Of a stretch of 64,000 nt of DNA, positions 48,027-56,901 are shown one piece after another. Position 1 is the stretch's first letter. Each line of letters begins with the position of its first letter. The position numbers were made by a program, and so were the translations under genes. The stretch comes from an uncultured Pelagibacteraceae bacterium (lineage in GTDB: Bacteria > Pseudomonadota > Alphaproteobacteria > Pelagibacterales > Pelagibacteraceae): positions 33,537 to 97,536 of the forward strand of contig CACJWN010000005.1 of NCBI GenBank assembly GCA_902597175.1, in the 5' to 3' direction. The notes beneath the pieces are model-generated. The model saw only the letters and a list, made by a program, of their open reading frames with translations. It made no database searches and was not told where the DNA came from.

Positions 48027-49133
48027 TTATAATCTTTTTTTTAATTCATTAACATCTATTTCAATGCTTCCCATTTGGTTGTTTTCAATATTTTTTTGTG
48101 GGGCACTTGAAATACAGCTGTAATTAAGTTGACATTTTTTTGCTAAATTTTCACAAACTGTTCCAGCAGTATTTGATCTTAATTCGAGAAAATTTGTTCC
48201 AGGTTTACTAAAAATAATATTAGCGAAACCAGCTCCATGTAAGCCAAATATTTTTTTTGCGTTATAAAAGTATTTTATTTGATCACTAAAATGATACTCT
48301 GATAAATTCAACACTTTATATCCATTTGATATTGCAATTTTTTTTACTTCTTCATTGTTAATAATTTTTCGTCTTTGAATAACATTAGGACTCGCGTCAG
48401 CTCGATCAATGAAAATCTTATCTGGAAATTTAAGATCATCAAGTTGGTTTTTTTTCATAAAAGTATTTTGCAACCATATAATAATCCATTCAGGTAAATT
48501 TCGAATTTCTGAAGTAGGTTCGTTGTTTATCACATATGGATGGTTAGTTACGATAAGTTGATTGCATTCAAAGTGTCTAAAATTGATGCTGGATAGACAT
48601 TTCTCTAAAGGAATATTTAAAAAATTAATAGTTTCTTTTTGAAATTTTTTACTTACGTTAGGAAATAAAAAATAATCAATGTTATCAATATTAAGCGCAT
48701 TCTGAGCAATTTTAATTCTAGGCAAAACATCAAAAAGCCAATGCCAATAATTATAATTTCCAGCACCTCCAGTTAATAAAGAAAGGACTTTTCCTTTAAC
48801 TTTTTTTTTAATTTTTGGGGTTCCATTTATAAATATATTATTCTTTTTAATATTTTCAAATTTTGTATCTCTTATTTGAAAAGAAGGGCCCTCTAAAACT
48901 TTATTGTTCTGGATAACAGCGCAATCACTCACAGCATCAGTATACAAACGAGCATTATTAATTGTAAACACGTTGTAAATAAAATCTTTATTAATTTTGG
49001 ATAAAGTAATATTTGAACTAATGTTCTGTTTTACATTTTCAAACTCTTTTATTTTGGGATATATTAGTTTAAAAAGCCCGTAACCAAACTTTTTAAATAG
49101 AAATTGTAATTTTTTTTTTGTAATATGAATCAA
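48027..49133 (-). CDS. GT61 / DUF563-type glycosyltransferase
   Basis: NYWHWLFDVLPRI and IFGLHGAGFANIIFSKPGTNFLELR. Confidence 0.82.
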   Translation of the reverse strand: MIHITKKKLQFLFKKFGYGLFKLIYPKIKEFENVKQNISSNITLSKINKDFIYNVFTINNARLYTDAVSDCAVIQNNKVLEGPSFQIRDTKFENIKKNNIFINGTPKIKKKVKGKVLSLLTGGAGNYNYWHWLFDVLPRIKIAQNALNIDNIDYFLFPNVSKKFQKETINFLNIPLEKCLSSINFRHFECNQLIVTNHPYVINNEPTSEIRNLPEWIIIWLQNTFMKKNQLDDLKFPDKIFIDRADASPNVIQRRKIINNEEVKKIAISNGYKVLNLSEYHFSDQIKYFYNAKKIFGLHGAGFANIIFSKPGTNFLELRSNTAGTVCENLAKKCQLNYSCISSAPQKNIENNQMGSIEIDVNELKKRL

Positions 49134-49178
49134 TTTAATTTTTTGATTTAATTAATAACAATTAATAGCTTAATTATA

Positions 49179-50210
49179 ATGACAAAAAAAGCTCTTATAA
49201 CAGGAATTACTGGACAAGATGGCTCTCATTTATGTGACTTTCTCATGGAGAAGGGTTACAAAATTATTGGTTTAAAAAGGAGATCTTCGAGTTTCAACAC
49301 AAAAAGAATAGATCATATTTATAATGACATCAGCCAAACAAAAAATTTTATACCGTATTATGGAGATTTAACAGATTCTAGTAATATTTTAAGAGTAATT
49401 CAATCTACTCAGCCTGATGAAATTTACAATTTAGCTGCTCAGTCACATGTGCATACAAGTTTTGAAATTCCTGAATATTCAGCAAATGCTGATGCTTTAG
49501 GTACATTAAGAATTTTAGAAGCAATAAGAGTTTTAAAACTTCAAAAAAAAACAAAATTTTACCAAGCCTCTACTTCTGAAATTTTCGGTAATACAGAAAT
49601 TCCTCAAAGTGAAAAAACTCCTTTTAGACCTCGGAGTCCTTACGCTATTGCTAAGTTATACGCTTATTGGACAACTGTAAATTATAGGGAGGCTTATAAA
49701 ATCTTTGCTGTAAATGGAATTTTATTTAATCATGAGGGCCCTAGAAGGGGAGAAACATTCGTATCTAGAAAGGTTACGAGAGCAGTCGCAGAAATATACC
49801 ACAAAAAAAGAAAATTTTTTACTTTAGGAAATTTAAATGCAAAACGTGATTGGGGTTCGGCAAAAGATTATGTGAGAAGTATGTGGCTTATGTTAAAAGC
49901 CAAAAAACCTTCAGATTATGTTATAGCCACTGGAAAAAGTTATACAGTTAAAAAATTTGTTGAGGAAGCATTTAAATATATAGGAGTTAAGATTTCTTGG
50001 AAAGGAAAAGGAATTAACGAGGTTGGTATTGATAAAAAAACTGGTCACATATATGTTAAAGTGGATCCAAAATATTTTAGGCCAACAGAAGTTTTTGAAT
50101 TAAGAGGGGATGCATCAAAAGCTAAAAAAGAACTTAAATGGAAGCCATCTACAAACTTTAAAGAACTTGTAGCTGAAATGATGGAGCATGATTTAAATGA
50201 GATTAAATAA
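49179..50210 (+). CDS. gmd: GDP-mannose 4,6-dehydratase
   Basis: ALITGITGQDGSHLCDFLMEKGYKIIGLKRRSSSFNTKRIDHIY, TSEIFGN, YAIAKLYAYW, NHEGPRRGETFVSRK. Confidence 0.96.
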   Translation: MTKKALITGITGQDGSHLCDFLMEKGYKIIGLKRRSSSFNTKRIDHIYNDISQTKNFIPYYGDLTDSSNILRVIQSTQPDEIYNLAAQSHVHTSFEIPEYSANADALGTLRILEAIRVLKLQKKTKFYQASTSEIFGNTEIPQSEKTPFRPRSPYAIAKLYAYWTTVNYREAYKIFAVNGILFNHEGPRRGETFVSRKVTRAVAEIYHKKRKFFTLGNLNAKRDWGSAKDYVRSMWLMLKAKKPSDYVIATGKSYTVKKFVEEAFKYIGVKISWKGKGINEVGIDKKTGHIYVKVDPKYFRPTEVFELRGDASKAKKELKWKPSTNFKELVAEMMEHDLNEIK

Positions 50211-51420
50211 TATTTAATTTAGGTAACGGAAAAATGAACCTAGTACCTTTTTTAATTGCCTCCTTTTCTCTTAAAACTATCTCTTTTTTAAAATGCCAAG
50301 GTAAAACTAAATAATAATCTGGTTTTAGTGATCTTGAGCTTTTTTCAGAGATTATTTTGATTTTAGTACCAGGAGTATATAAACTATACTTTTTTTCATT
50401 TCTTTCAGCTACAAAATCTATAAATTTGTTATCAATTCCGAAATATTGTAGCAATACATTACCCTTCGTTGAAGCTCCATAACAATGAATTGATTGTCCT
50501 TTTTTTTTAATTTTTTTTATCATAGATAAAAGTTTAATTTTAATTAGATTAATTTCTTTAAAAAATTTTTTAAAAGTTTTTGGATTAGAAAGTTTATATC
50601 TTTTCTCTTCAGAAAGTTCGTTTTTTAAAATTCTATTATTTACTAGACGTTTCGAAGACTTTAAGCATATATAAAATTGTTTACTTCCTCCATTAATATC
50701 ATTTCTTTTAATATCAAACACTTTTAGACCATTTTTTTTAGCAAGATTTATGATAACTTTACTGCTGTAATATTCTAAATGTTCGTGGCAAATAGTATCA
50801 AACATTTTATATTTTAAAATAGAATGTAGATCAGCTAATTCGAGCATAAATATACCATCCCTAGATAAAAGTTTTTGAACGTCTTTTAAAAAAAAATCTG
50901 GATCCTTAGCGTCATAAAAAACCGATAAAGCAGTAATAATTTTGAATTTTTGATTAGTTATATTTTTTATTTTTTTTGCAGAAAAAAAATCAGCAATTTT
51001 ATAATTTATATTTTTATAATTTTTTTTGTATTTATTTAGAATAGGATCTATTCCAAATGTTTTAATATTTTTTTTATAAAAATTTAATAATGAACCGTCG
51101 TTACTAGCAATATCCAGCACAATATCTTTTTTTTTGAGTTTAGTTTTTTTGGATAAATAAGTAACTACATTTTTCACGTGATTAAGCATTGTTTTATTTA
51201 TTCCTGTTCTATAACCATAATCAGGTCCATAAAGATATTTTAAATCAAAGTTATGTCCTAGTTGAACTAGCTCACAATGTTTGCAAAGTACAAGTGTGAT
51301 TGTTTTTTTTTTAATTTTTTGATTTTTCCGAGGAAACTTGCCAGTAAAACACATATCCCCAAGTGAAAAAAGCTTCTTAAGAGTATTTTTTTTACACCCT
51401 CTACATTTATTAATCCTCAT
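50203..51420 (-). CDS. class I SAM methyltransferase with N-terminal zinc-binding and C-terminal C-methyltransferase domains
   Basis: CRGCKKNTLKKLFSLG...CKHCELVQLGHNF; VLDIASNDGSLL; CHEHLEYYS; HCYGASTKGNVLLQYFGI. Confidence 0.85.
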   Translation of the reverse strand: MRINKCRGCKKNTLKKLFSLGDMCFTGKFPRKNQKIKKKTITLVLCKHCELVQLGHNFDLKYLYGPDYGYRTGINKTMLNHVKNVVTYLSKKTKLKKKDIVLDIASNDGSLLNFYKKNIKTFGIDPILNKYKKNYKNINYKIADFFSAKKIKNITNQKFKIITALSVFYDAKDPDFFLKDVQKLLSRDGIFMLELADLHSILKYKMFDTICHEHLEYYSSKVIINLAKKNGLKVFDIKRNDINGGSKQFYICLKSSKRLVNNRILKNELSEEKRYKLSNPKTFKKFFKEINLIKIKLLSMIKKIKKKGQSIHCYGASTKGNVLLQYFGIDNKFIDFVAERNEKKYSLYTPGTKIKIISEKSSRSLKPDYYLVLPWHFKKEIVLREKEAIKKGTRFIFPLPKLNII

Positions 51421-51502
51421 TGATTTCTTATACCAATGCTTTTGTGATTATTAAATTGAAATAAAGCTAGTTAATTAGGCAAATATCTAAAAATTTTTGA
51501 TT

Positions 51503-51685
51503 TTAAAGAGTTAAAATTATTCCGAAAACTGTCACAGCTGAAACCGCTGCTACGCTAAGAGCTAAATTTCTGTTTCTTTCTACTTTTTTTTCTTCGTTAA
51601 TTCTAGACAAAAGGTCAGTAAGCTTGACTTTACTTTGTTGCCTGATTTCTTCAGCGTGGTTTTCGAATTTGTACTGTGAACTCAT
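51503..51685 (-). CDS. small tail-anchored-like hypothetical protein
   Basis: 60 aa, charged helix then C-terminal hydrophobic segment (NLALSVAAVSAVTVFGIILTL). Confidence 0.5.
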   Translation of the reverse strand: MSSQYKFENHAEEIRQQSKVKLTDLLSRINEEKKVERNRNLALSVAAVSAVTVFGIILTL

Positions 51686-51777
51686 GCAACAATTAAAACA
51701 TAATTGTGAAGATTTTAAATAATCTGTTTGATCATATTGGTCTAGAGTAGATGATTCGGCCCAAAATGAATAAATAA

Positions 51778-53115
51778 TTAAGATTTTAAATGAGCAGAGA
51801 TACCTTCGCGCATCTTGTCTATTATTTCATCGATATCTTTTTTTTCACAAACAAATGGAGGGGCAATAATTAAAGCGTCTCCTGTGGGCTTAATATTCAC
51901 CCCTGCGTCATAGCATTTTTTGTAAACATTAAAACCAGCTTTACCCGGTTTATCACGAATTGAGATATCAATTCCGCCTAATAATCCATAATTTCTTATA
52001 CTATCAATGCAACTTAAATCCTTTAATGAATGTAATCCGTCTTCGAAGTATTTGGATAATTTCTTAACTTTATTAAATATATCCTCCTTTTCAAATATTT
52101 TTTGTACGGCGATTGCTGCTGATACGGCCACAGGTATTCCTGAATATGTATATCCATGAAATAATTCAACTGCTCCATCTGGTGAAGCATCCATAACTGA
52201 TTGATAAATTTTTTCTCTTACTGCTACTACTCCCATTGGAACTATTCCATTGGTTGTAGCTTTAGCCATAGTAATAATATCAGGTGTAACTCCAAACTCT
52301 TGAGCCGCGAACGCTGATCCAGTTCTTCCCCATCCTGTTACAACCTCATCAAAGATTAATAGTATGCCGTGTGTATCACAAATTCTTCTTAACTTTTGTA
52401 AATAATTTTTAGGAGGAATTAAAGTGCCAGTAGAACCTGCAATAGGTTCAACGATACATGCTGCTATATTTTCTCCACCTAATTTTTTTGCAATAACCTC
52501 TAAGTCATCTGCTAATTCAGAACCTGTATCAGGTTGACCTTTCACAAACTTATGCTCTGGTAAAAAAGTATGCCTCATATGCTCAACGCCAGGCATTAGA
52601 ATATTTTTAAATTCTTTTGAATTATTTGGTATGCCTCCAACAGTAAGTGCACCTATGTTCATGCCGTGATAACCCCTATCTCTTCCAACAAACTTAAATC
52701 TATTGGTTTGACCGATTGATCTAAAGTAAGCTACCGCAATTTTAATTGCTGTTTCCACAGCGGTCGATCCACATATAGTGTAAAAAATTCTATTTAAATC
52801 TTCTGGTGTTTTTTGAGCTATCATCGTTGCTAATTCGAATGAACCACCGTACCCCTGTTGAAATGGCATTGTATAATCAAGTTTTTCTAATTGGTCTCTA
52901 ATGGCATTAATAATTTCTTTGCGACCGTGACCTAAAGGGTTGCAATATAATCCAGAGCTAGCATCTATAAGAGTTTTACCCTCATGGTTCTTAAGATAAA
53001 TACCTTCAGCGCCAACGATTATTCTTGGATTTTTTTTAAAATCTTTATTGGATGAAAATGGCATCCAATGTTCGTTTAAAGAATTAGGTATATTTATTCC
53101 ATTTGACGCTTTCAT
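51778..53115 (-). CDS. class III aminotransferase (omega-amino acid:pyruvate type)
   Basis: LIDASSGLYCNPLGHG, LLIFDEVVTGWGRTGSAFAAQEFGVTPDIITMAKATTNGIVPMG (PLP Lys). Confidence 0.92.
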   Translation of the reverse strand: MKASNGINIPNSLNEHWMPFSSNKDFKKNPRIIVGAEGIYLKNHEGKTLIDASSGLYCNPLGHGRKEIINAIRDQLEKLDYTMPFQQGYGGSFELATMIAQKTPEDLNRIFYTICGSTAVETAIKIAVAYFRSIGQTNRFKFVGRDRGYHGMNIGALTVGGIPNNSKEFKNILMPGVEHMRHTFLPEHKFVKGQPDTGSELADDLEVIAKKLGGENIAACIVEPIAGSTGTLIPPKNYLQKLRRICDTHGILLIFDEVVTGWGRTGSAFAAQEFGVTPDIITMAKATTNGIVPMGVVAVREKIYQSVMDASPDGAVELFHGYTYSGIPVAVSAAIAVQKIFEKEDIFNKVKKLSKYFEDGLHSLKDLSCIDSIRNYGLLGGIDISIRDKPGKAGFNVYKKCYDAGVNIKPTGDALIIAPPFVCEKKDIDEIIDKMREGISAHLKS

Positions 53116-53183
53116 AAATTTAATCCTATAGTATAAATATTAAAACTTAAACAAATTATTTCAAAAAATAATTATAAACATAA

Positions 53184-54071
53184 ATGAAGATTTTTGATTG
53201 TTTTCAGTTTTTCGATGAAAATATGATGCTTGATTTAAGAATGAATATTCTTAACAAGTATGTTGATTACTTTGTAATCGTAGAAAATCTTTACATGCAT
53301 AATGGAAAAAAAAAGGGCCAAAACTTTAATATTGAGAATTTTTCAAAATTTAAAGATAAAATAAAGTATGTTTTGATTGAAAAATTACCCGAAGATTTAC
53401 AAGAAATTGATGAAAAAAAGAGAGGACAGGACTCTGAAAATTCGAAAATAATTAACAATGCTCTTAAAATAGAGAAAAAACAACGGAATGGTATTCAAGA
53501 AGGTTTAAAAGAGTCAGAGGAAAATGATTTAATATTTTTTGGAGATGTTGATGAAATCCCTAATTTTGAAAATTTTAAATACAAAAGTAAAATTACAGTA
53601 TTTAAGCAAAAGATGTTATATTATAAATTAAACTTGGTTTATCCAAATTTTGTTTGGATGGGTACAAAAGTTTGTAAAAAGAAACATCTTCTTTCCGCAG
53701 AGTGGCTTAGAAGTGTTAAGTCAAAAAAATATCCTTGGTGGAGAATAGATAATTTATTTTCTGATAAGAAATATACAAATATAGGTTTTGTGGAAAATGG
53801 TGGTTGGCATTTTACAAATATTAAAAGTCCAACAGATTTAGATTTTAAAATGAGAAGTTTTGCACATCACTTAGAATATGAAGAAAGTGGTATGACTCTT
53901 AATGAATTAAAGAACAATATGAAAAATAAAGTAGTCTTTTATGATCATAATATAGATAAATCTAACTCTAAAAAACACCAAGCTAATATTAAATTGGAAA
54001 AAATGTCTCTAAAAGACTTGCCATCTTATATCTATATAAATAATAAAAAATACAGTGATTGGATCGATTAA
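53184..54071 (+). CDS. GT17 (MGAT3-like) glycosyltransferase
   Basis: KIFDCFQFFDENMMLDLRMNIL, FVIVENLYMHNGKKK, DLIFFGDVDEIPNFENF, GGWHFTNI. Confidence 0.82.
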   Translation: MKIFDCFQFFDENMMLDLRMNILNKYVDYFVIVENLYMHNGKKKGQNFNIENFSKFKDKIKYVLIEKLPEDLQEIDEKKRGQDSENSKIINNALKIEKKQRNGIQEGLKESEENDLIFFGDVDEIPNFENFKYKSKITVFKQKMLYYKLNLVYPNFVWMGTKVCKKKHLLSAEWLRSVKSKKYPWWRIDNLFSDKKYTNIGFVENGGWHFTNIKSPTDLDFKMRSFAHHLEYEESGMTLNELKNNMKNKVVFYDHNIDKSNSKKHQANIKLEKMSLKDLPSYIYINNKKYSDWID

Positions 54072-54097
54072 TCTATTGATCTCATGATATAGAATAA

Positions 54098-54805
54098 ATG
54101 AAAAAACTTAAAAACTGGGATAATAAAACCTGGTTATCATCTAAAGCGTACATCACTCAATTTAATAAATTTCTTAAAATAAAAATTAATTTTAATAAAA
54201 ATTTTAAAATATTGGACATTGGATGTGGAAGAGCAAATATTATTTCTGCTCTTCAAAAGAAATATAATTTTAAAAATAAACCTATAGGAATTGATATTAT
54301 TTCTAATAAAGATGTAAAAAAGAATATTATATTTAAGCAAGTAGATGCCCTTAAATATTTAGATAAAAAAAAGAAATATGATCTAATCTTAATTAAACAA
54401 ACTATTCATTTTTTTTCAAAAACAAATTTAAATCGTCTTCTAAATCTTGCAAAAAAAAGATTAAACACTAGAGGTAATATATTAATTTTTTCTCTAAAAA
54501 CAAAAAATAATAAGATACCTTGTTTTAAAAAAATGAGAAAAAATTTAGAAAAAAGTTTAAAAAGAGATGAAGTTTTATTTAAGATAATCAAAAAAAACTT
54601 AAAAAAAATAAGCTATACAAACTTTAATTTTAAAGTAAATGTCTCTAAACAAAAATATGTGAGAATGATCAGAGAGAGATACATTTCATGCTTATTAAAT
54701 ATGAGTAATAAAGATATTAAATTTGGTATCAGTGAAATAAAATCTAAATATAAAAATCAAATAAAATTCACTGATACCTTAAAATGTATTAGTTACAGAA
54801 AATAA
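54098..54805 (+). CDS. SAM-dependent class I methyltransferase
   Basis: ILDIGCGRANIISAL motif I, followed by ID acidic residue. Confidence 0.72.
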   Translation: MKKLKNWDNKTWLSSKAYITQFNKFLKIKINFNKNFKILDIGCGRANIISALQKKYNFKNKPIGIDIISNKDVKKNIIFKQVDALKYLDKKKKYDLILIKQTIHFFSKTNLNRLLNLAKKRLNTRGNILIFSLKTKNNKIPCFKKMRKNLEKSLKRDEVLFKIIKKNLKKISYTNFNFKVNVSKQKYVRMIRERYISCLLNMSNKDIKFGISEIKSKYKNQIKFTDTLKCISYRK

Positions 54806-55129
54806 TTATTTTCCTGGCTCTTTATATGATGAGGCCATTTTCTGAGCAGTTTTAGCTATCTCATTTAGATCTACATCTTCTAAAATTGTAAAATCTGAAA
54901 CAGCACCACTAGAAACAGCAACCATTGCAGCTGCAGCAGCTTGTTCAAAAGTTCCTTCAATCACAGCCATAAAATCATATTTTCCTCTCAGGCCTGAGTA
55001 TTGAGTTACTTTAGCTCCTACAGAAGCAGCAAGTGCAGATGTAGCAGCTTTTCTATCTGTAGACGGATTGCTTACAAACCCTCCCAGACCTTTAGCTGTG
55101 TAACACCCAAGTGTATAAAATTTTGCCAT
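54806..55129 (-). CDS. GYD-domain small protein
   Basis: MAKFYTLGCYTAKGLGG...GLRGKYDFMAVIEG. Confidence 0.7.
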   Translation of the reverse strand: MAKFYTLGCYTAKGLGGFVSNPSTDRKAATSALAASVGAKVTQYSGLRGKYDFMAVIEGTFEQAAAAAMVAVSSGAVSDFTILEDVDLNEIAKTAQKMASSYKEPGK

Positions 55130-55142
55130 TGTTACCCCTTTC

Positions 55143-55436
55143 CTATTTCTCGATTACAACTGTACCAGAATGAGGATCAGTTACTCCTAAATCTGATGAC
55201 AGTTCTTCTAAAGTGTGCCGAAGTGAGTCCAAAAATTCAATCATTTTTGGTCTTGCTTTAGCAATGTCATCTTCAGAATTCCATTCACCAATCATAAAAA
55301 ATTCGTTGGGCTTTGTCTCAACATACTTAGCTGAAATCTGTCCATCGAATTTTGGCATTTCATCTATTTTTTTCAAATATTCTTCTCTGTTAGATGATTT
55401 TACTTTGCATCTAACAATATTCATAAACTTTGCCAT
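55143..55436 (-). CDS. antibiotic-biosynthesis-monooxygenase-like dimeric alpha/beta-barrel protein
   Basis: ~97 aa, beta-alpha-beta pattern (NIVRCKVKSSNREEYLKKI ... EFFMIGEWNSEDDIAKARPKMIEFLDSLR). Confidence 0.6.
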   Translation of the reverse strand: MAKFMNIVRCKVKSSNREEYLKKIDEMPKFDGQISAKYVETKPNEFFMIGEWNSEDDIAKARPKMIEFLDSLRHTLEELSSDLGVTDPHSGTVVIEK

Positions 55437-55444
55437 TTTCCTCC

Positions 55445-55861
55445 TTAAACGTAAATTTTATCAGCTAAACCGTAACAAAGAATAGCACTGATAATAACAA
55501 GAACGAGTGGAGCATATATTCCATCGTTTCTAGTTTTTTTAGTTAAACCTGTTTTATCAATTTTTAATGTATAAAAATTTACAACTAATATCGAAACATT
55601 CATTATAAAAACTAAGTTAAAGAAGGCCCAAGTAGCTTCTACACCGCCTGATCTAATAAAAGCGATATATATTGCCATTAGAACAGTAGCAATCATGAAT
55701 GAACCTGCAAATCTTGTAATTAAAGTTGCAGTTTTATCTACCCCTCTACCCTTAAGAAATTTTTTAGTGTCAAAGACTAACTGGTAAGCGTAGCTACCAA
55801 CTATAATAAAATGTGCTAAGTAAATTATTAAATAAAATGCGTTTCCAAATTTATCGATCAT
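55445..55861 (-). CDS. ~4-TM membrane protein of unknown function
   Basis: Start moved to MIDKFGNAFYL (55861) to avoid the long upstream overlap; four hydrophobic segments. Confidence 0.65.
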   Translation of the reverse strand: MIDKFGNAFYLIIYLAHFIIVGSYAYQLVFDTKKFLKGRGVDKTATLITRFAGSFMIATVLMAIYIAFIRSGGVEATWAFFNLVFIMNVSILVVNFYTLKIDKTGLTKKTRNDGIYAPLVLVIISAILCYGLADKIYV

Positions 55862-55868
55862 AAATATC

Positions 55869-56156
55869 CTATGCGTTATAGTCCATGACTTGATCTGTGC
55901 ACTCAACAAACTTATGAGGAGTGAAAAAATCGTTCATTTGACCTAATTGATTAATAATTGCTTGCTCATCTTTTCCTTTCCACCAACAGTACATTTCCAT
56001 CGTGTCTCCTGGTGTATTCCAAGTCATTTGACAAGCAGCATTGTCACTTTTCATGCTCTTAACAATATCTTCCATCTTCATAGAAGCCACTGTATCAGTA
56101 AATTTTTTTTTCATTTCTGCAGACTTAAAAGTATGCGTTACCATATAGTTTTTCAT
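55869..56156 (-). CDS. small dimeric alpha/beta-barrel-like protein
   Basis: 95 aa, MKNYMVTHTFKSAEMKKKFTDTVASM...MEMYCWWKGKDEQAIINQLGQM; same size and pattern as neighbours. Confidence 0.5.
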   Translation of the reverse strand: MKNYMVTHTFKSAEMKKKFTDTVASMKMEDIVKSMKSDNAACQMTWNTPGDTMEMYCWWKGKDEQAIINQLGQMNDFFTPHKFVECTDQVMDYNA

Positions 56157-56444
56157 TTATACTCCTTTAATTATTATTCCATTAGCAACTGAGTTTGCTA
56201 ATCGAATTGGTTTTACCGGTTTATATTCCTCAGAGTCATACCACTCTAAAGCTTTTTCATAAGTTGGGAATTTAATTACTACTGTTCTAGGGTATTTCCA
56301 CTCACCATCTATAACTTTGTACTCCCCGGCACGTACAAGATATTCACCTCCGAATTTTTGTACTGTTGGAACTACTTTTCCAACATATTCTTTATAAGCT
56401 TCAGGATTTTTAACATCTATATTGGCTATGACGTACCCGCTCAT
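56157..56444 (-). CDS. DUF1330-family protein
   Basis: MSGYVIANIDVKNPEAYKEYVGKVVPTVQKFGGEYLVRAGEYKVIDGEW...VVIKFPTYEKALEWYDSEEYKPV. Confidence 0.9.
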   Translation of the reverse strand: MSGYVIANIDVKNPEAYKEYVGKVVPTVQKFGGEYLVRAGEYKVIDGEWKYPRTVVIKFPTYEKALEWYDSEEYKPVKPIRLANSVANGIIIKGV

Positions 56445-56816
56445 TTAATATAATGTTTGTACTACTTTTTTTACTCTTTCAGCTCCATTAGGAACTAAAG
56501 CTTCTACAAAAGAATGGCAATTTTCAGTTTTGGCTTCATCATACTTTGAACCGTAATGTTTATCTACAGCCTTGTTAACTTCTGCATCCCATTCTTTTTC
56601 TGGTATTCCAATTTCAAGTGCGTATGTTTTTAATACCTTTACAGTTGATATAGATTTTTCTTTCATACCATATTCAAATTTTTCTCCTGATGGCAGGAAG
56701 TAATTTGCCATATAAATCCCAACGCAATCCAATGCTTTTGATTTATCTTTATCGCTCATTCCTGCGTTTGCAACAGTAAAAATAATAAAAGATAATAGTA
56801 AAATAATTTTTTTCAT
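56445..56816 (-). CDS. secreted small hypothetical protein
   Basis: MKKIILLLSFIIFTVANAGM signal peptide, two Cys in mature part. Confidence 0.6.
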   Translation of the reverse strand: MKKIILLLSFIIFTVANAGMSDKDKSKALDCVGIYMANYFLPSGEKFEYGMKEKSISTVKVLKTYALEIGIPEKEWDAEVNKAVDKHYGSKYDEAKTENCHSFVEALVPNGAERVKKVVQTLY

Positions 56817-56901
56817 AATTAACTTTATTCAAATTATTATTACATTAACTATGTTAAAAAATTATTACAGGTATGCAAATTGTCTACAACTAGAAGATGA
56901 T

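Noticed and set aside
54137-54591. Minus-strand ORFs opposite the methyltransferase at 54098-54805
   Set aside because: Phe/Ile/Asn-rich shadow ORFs from AT-rich coding DNA.
38840-54805. Polysaccharide region as a prophage or transposon-borne island
   Set aside because: No integrase, transposase, terminal repeats or phage structural genes found; only the embedded tRNA hints at exchange.
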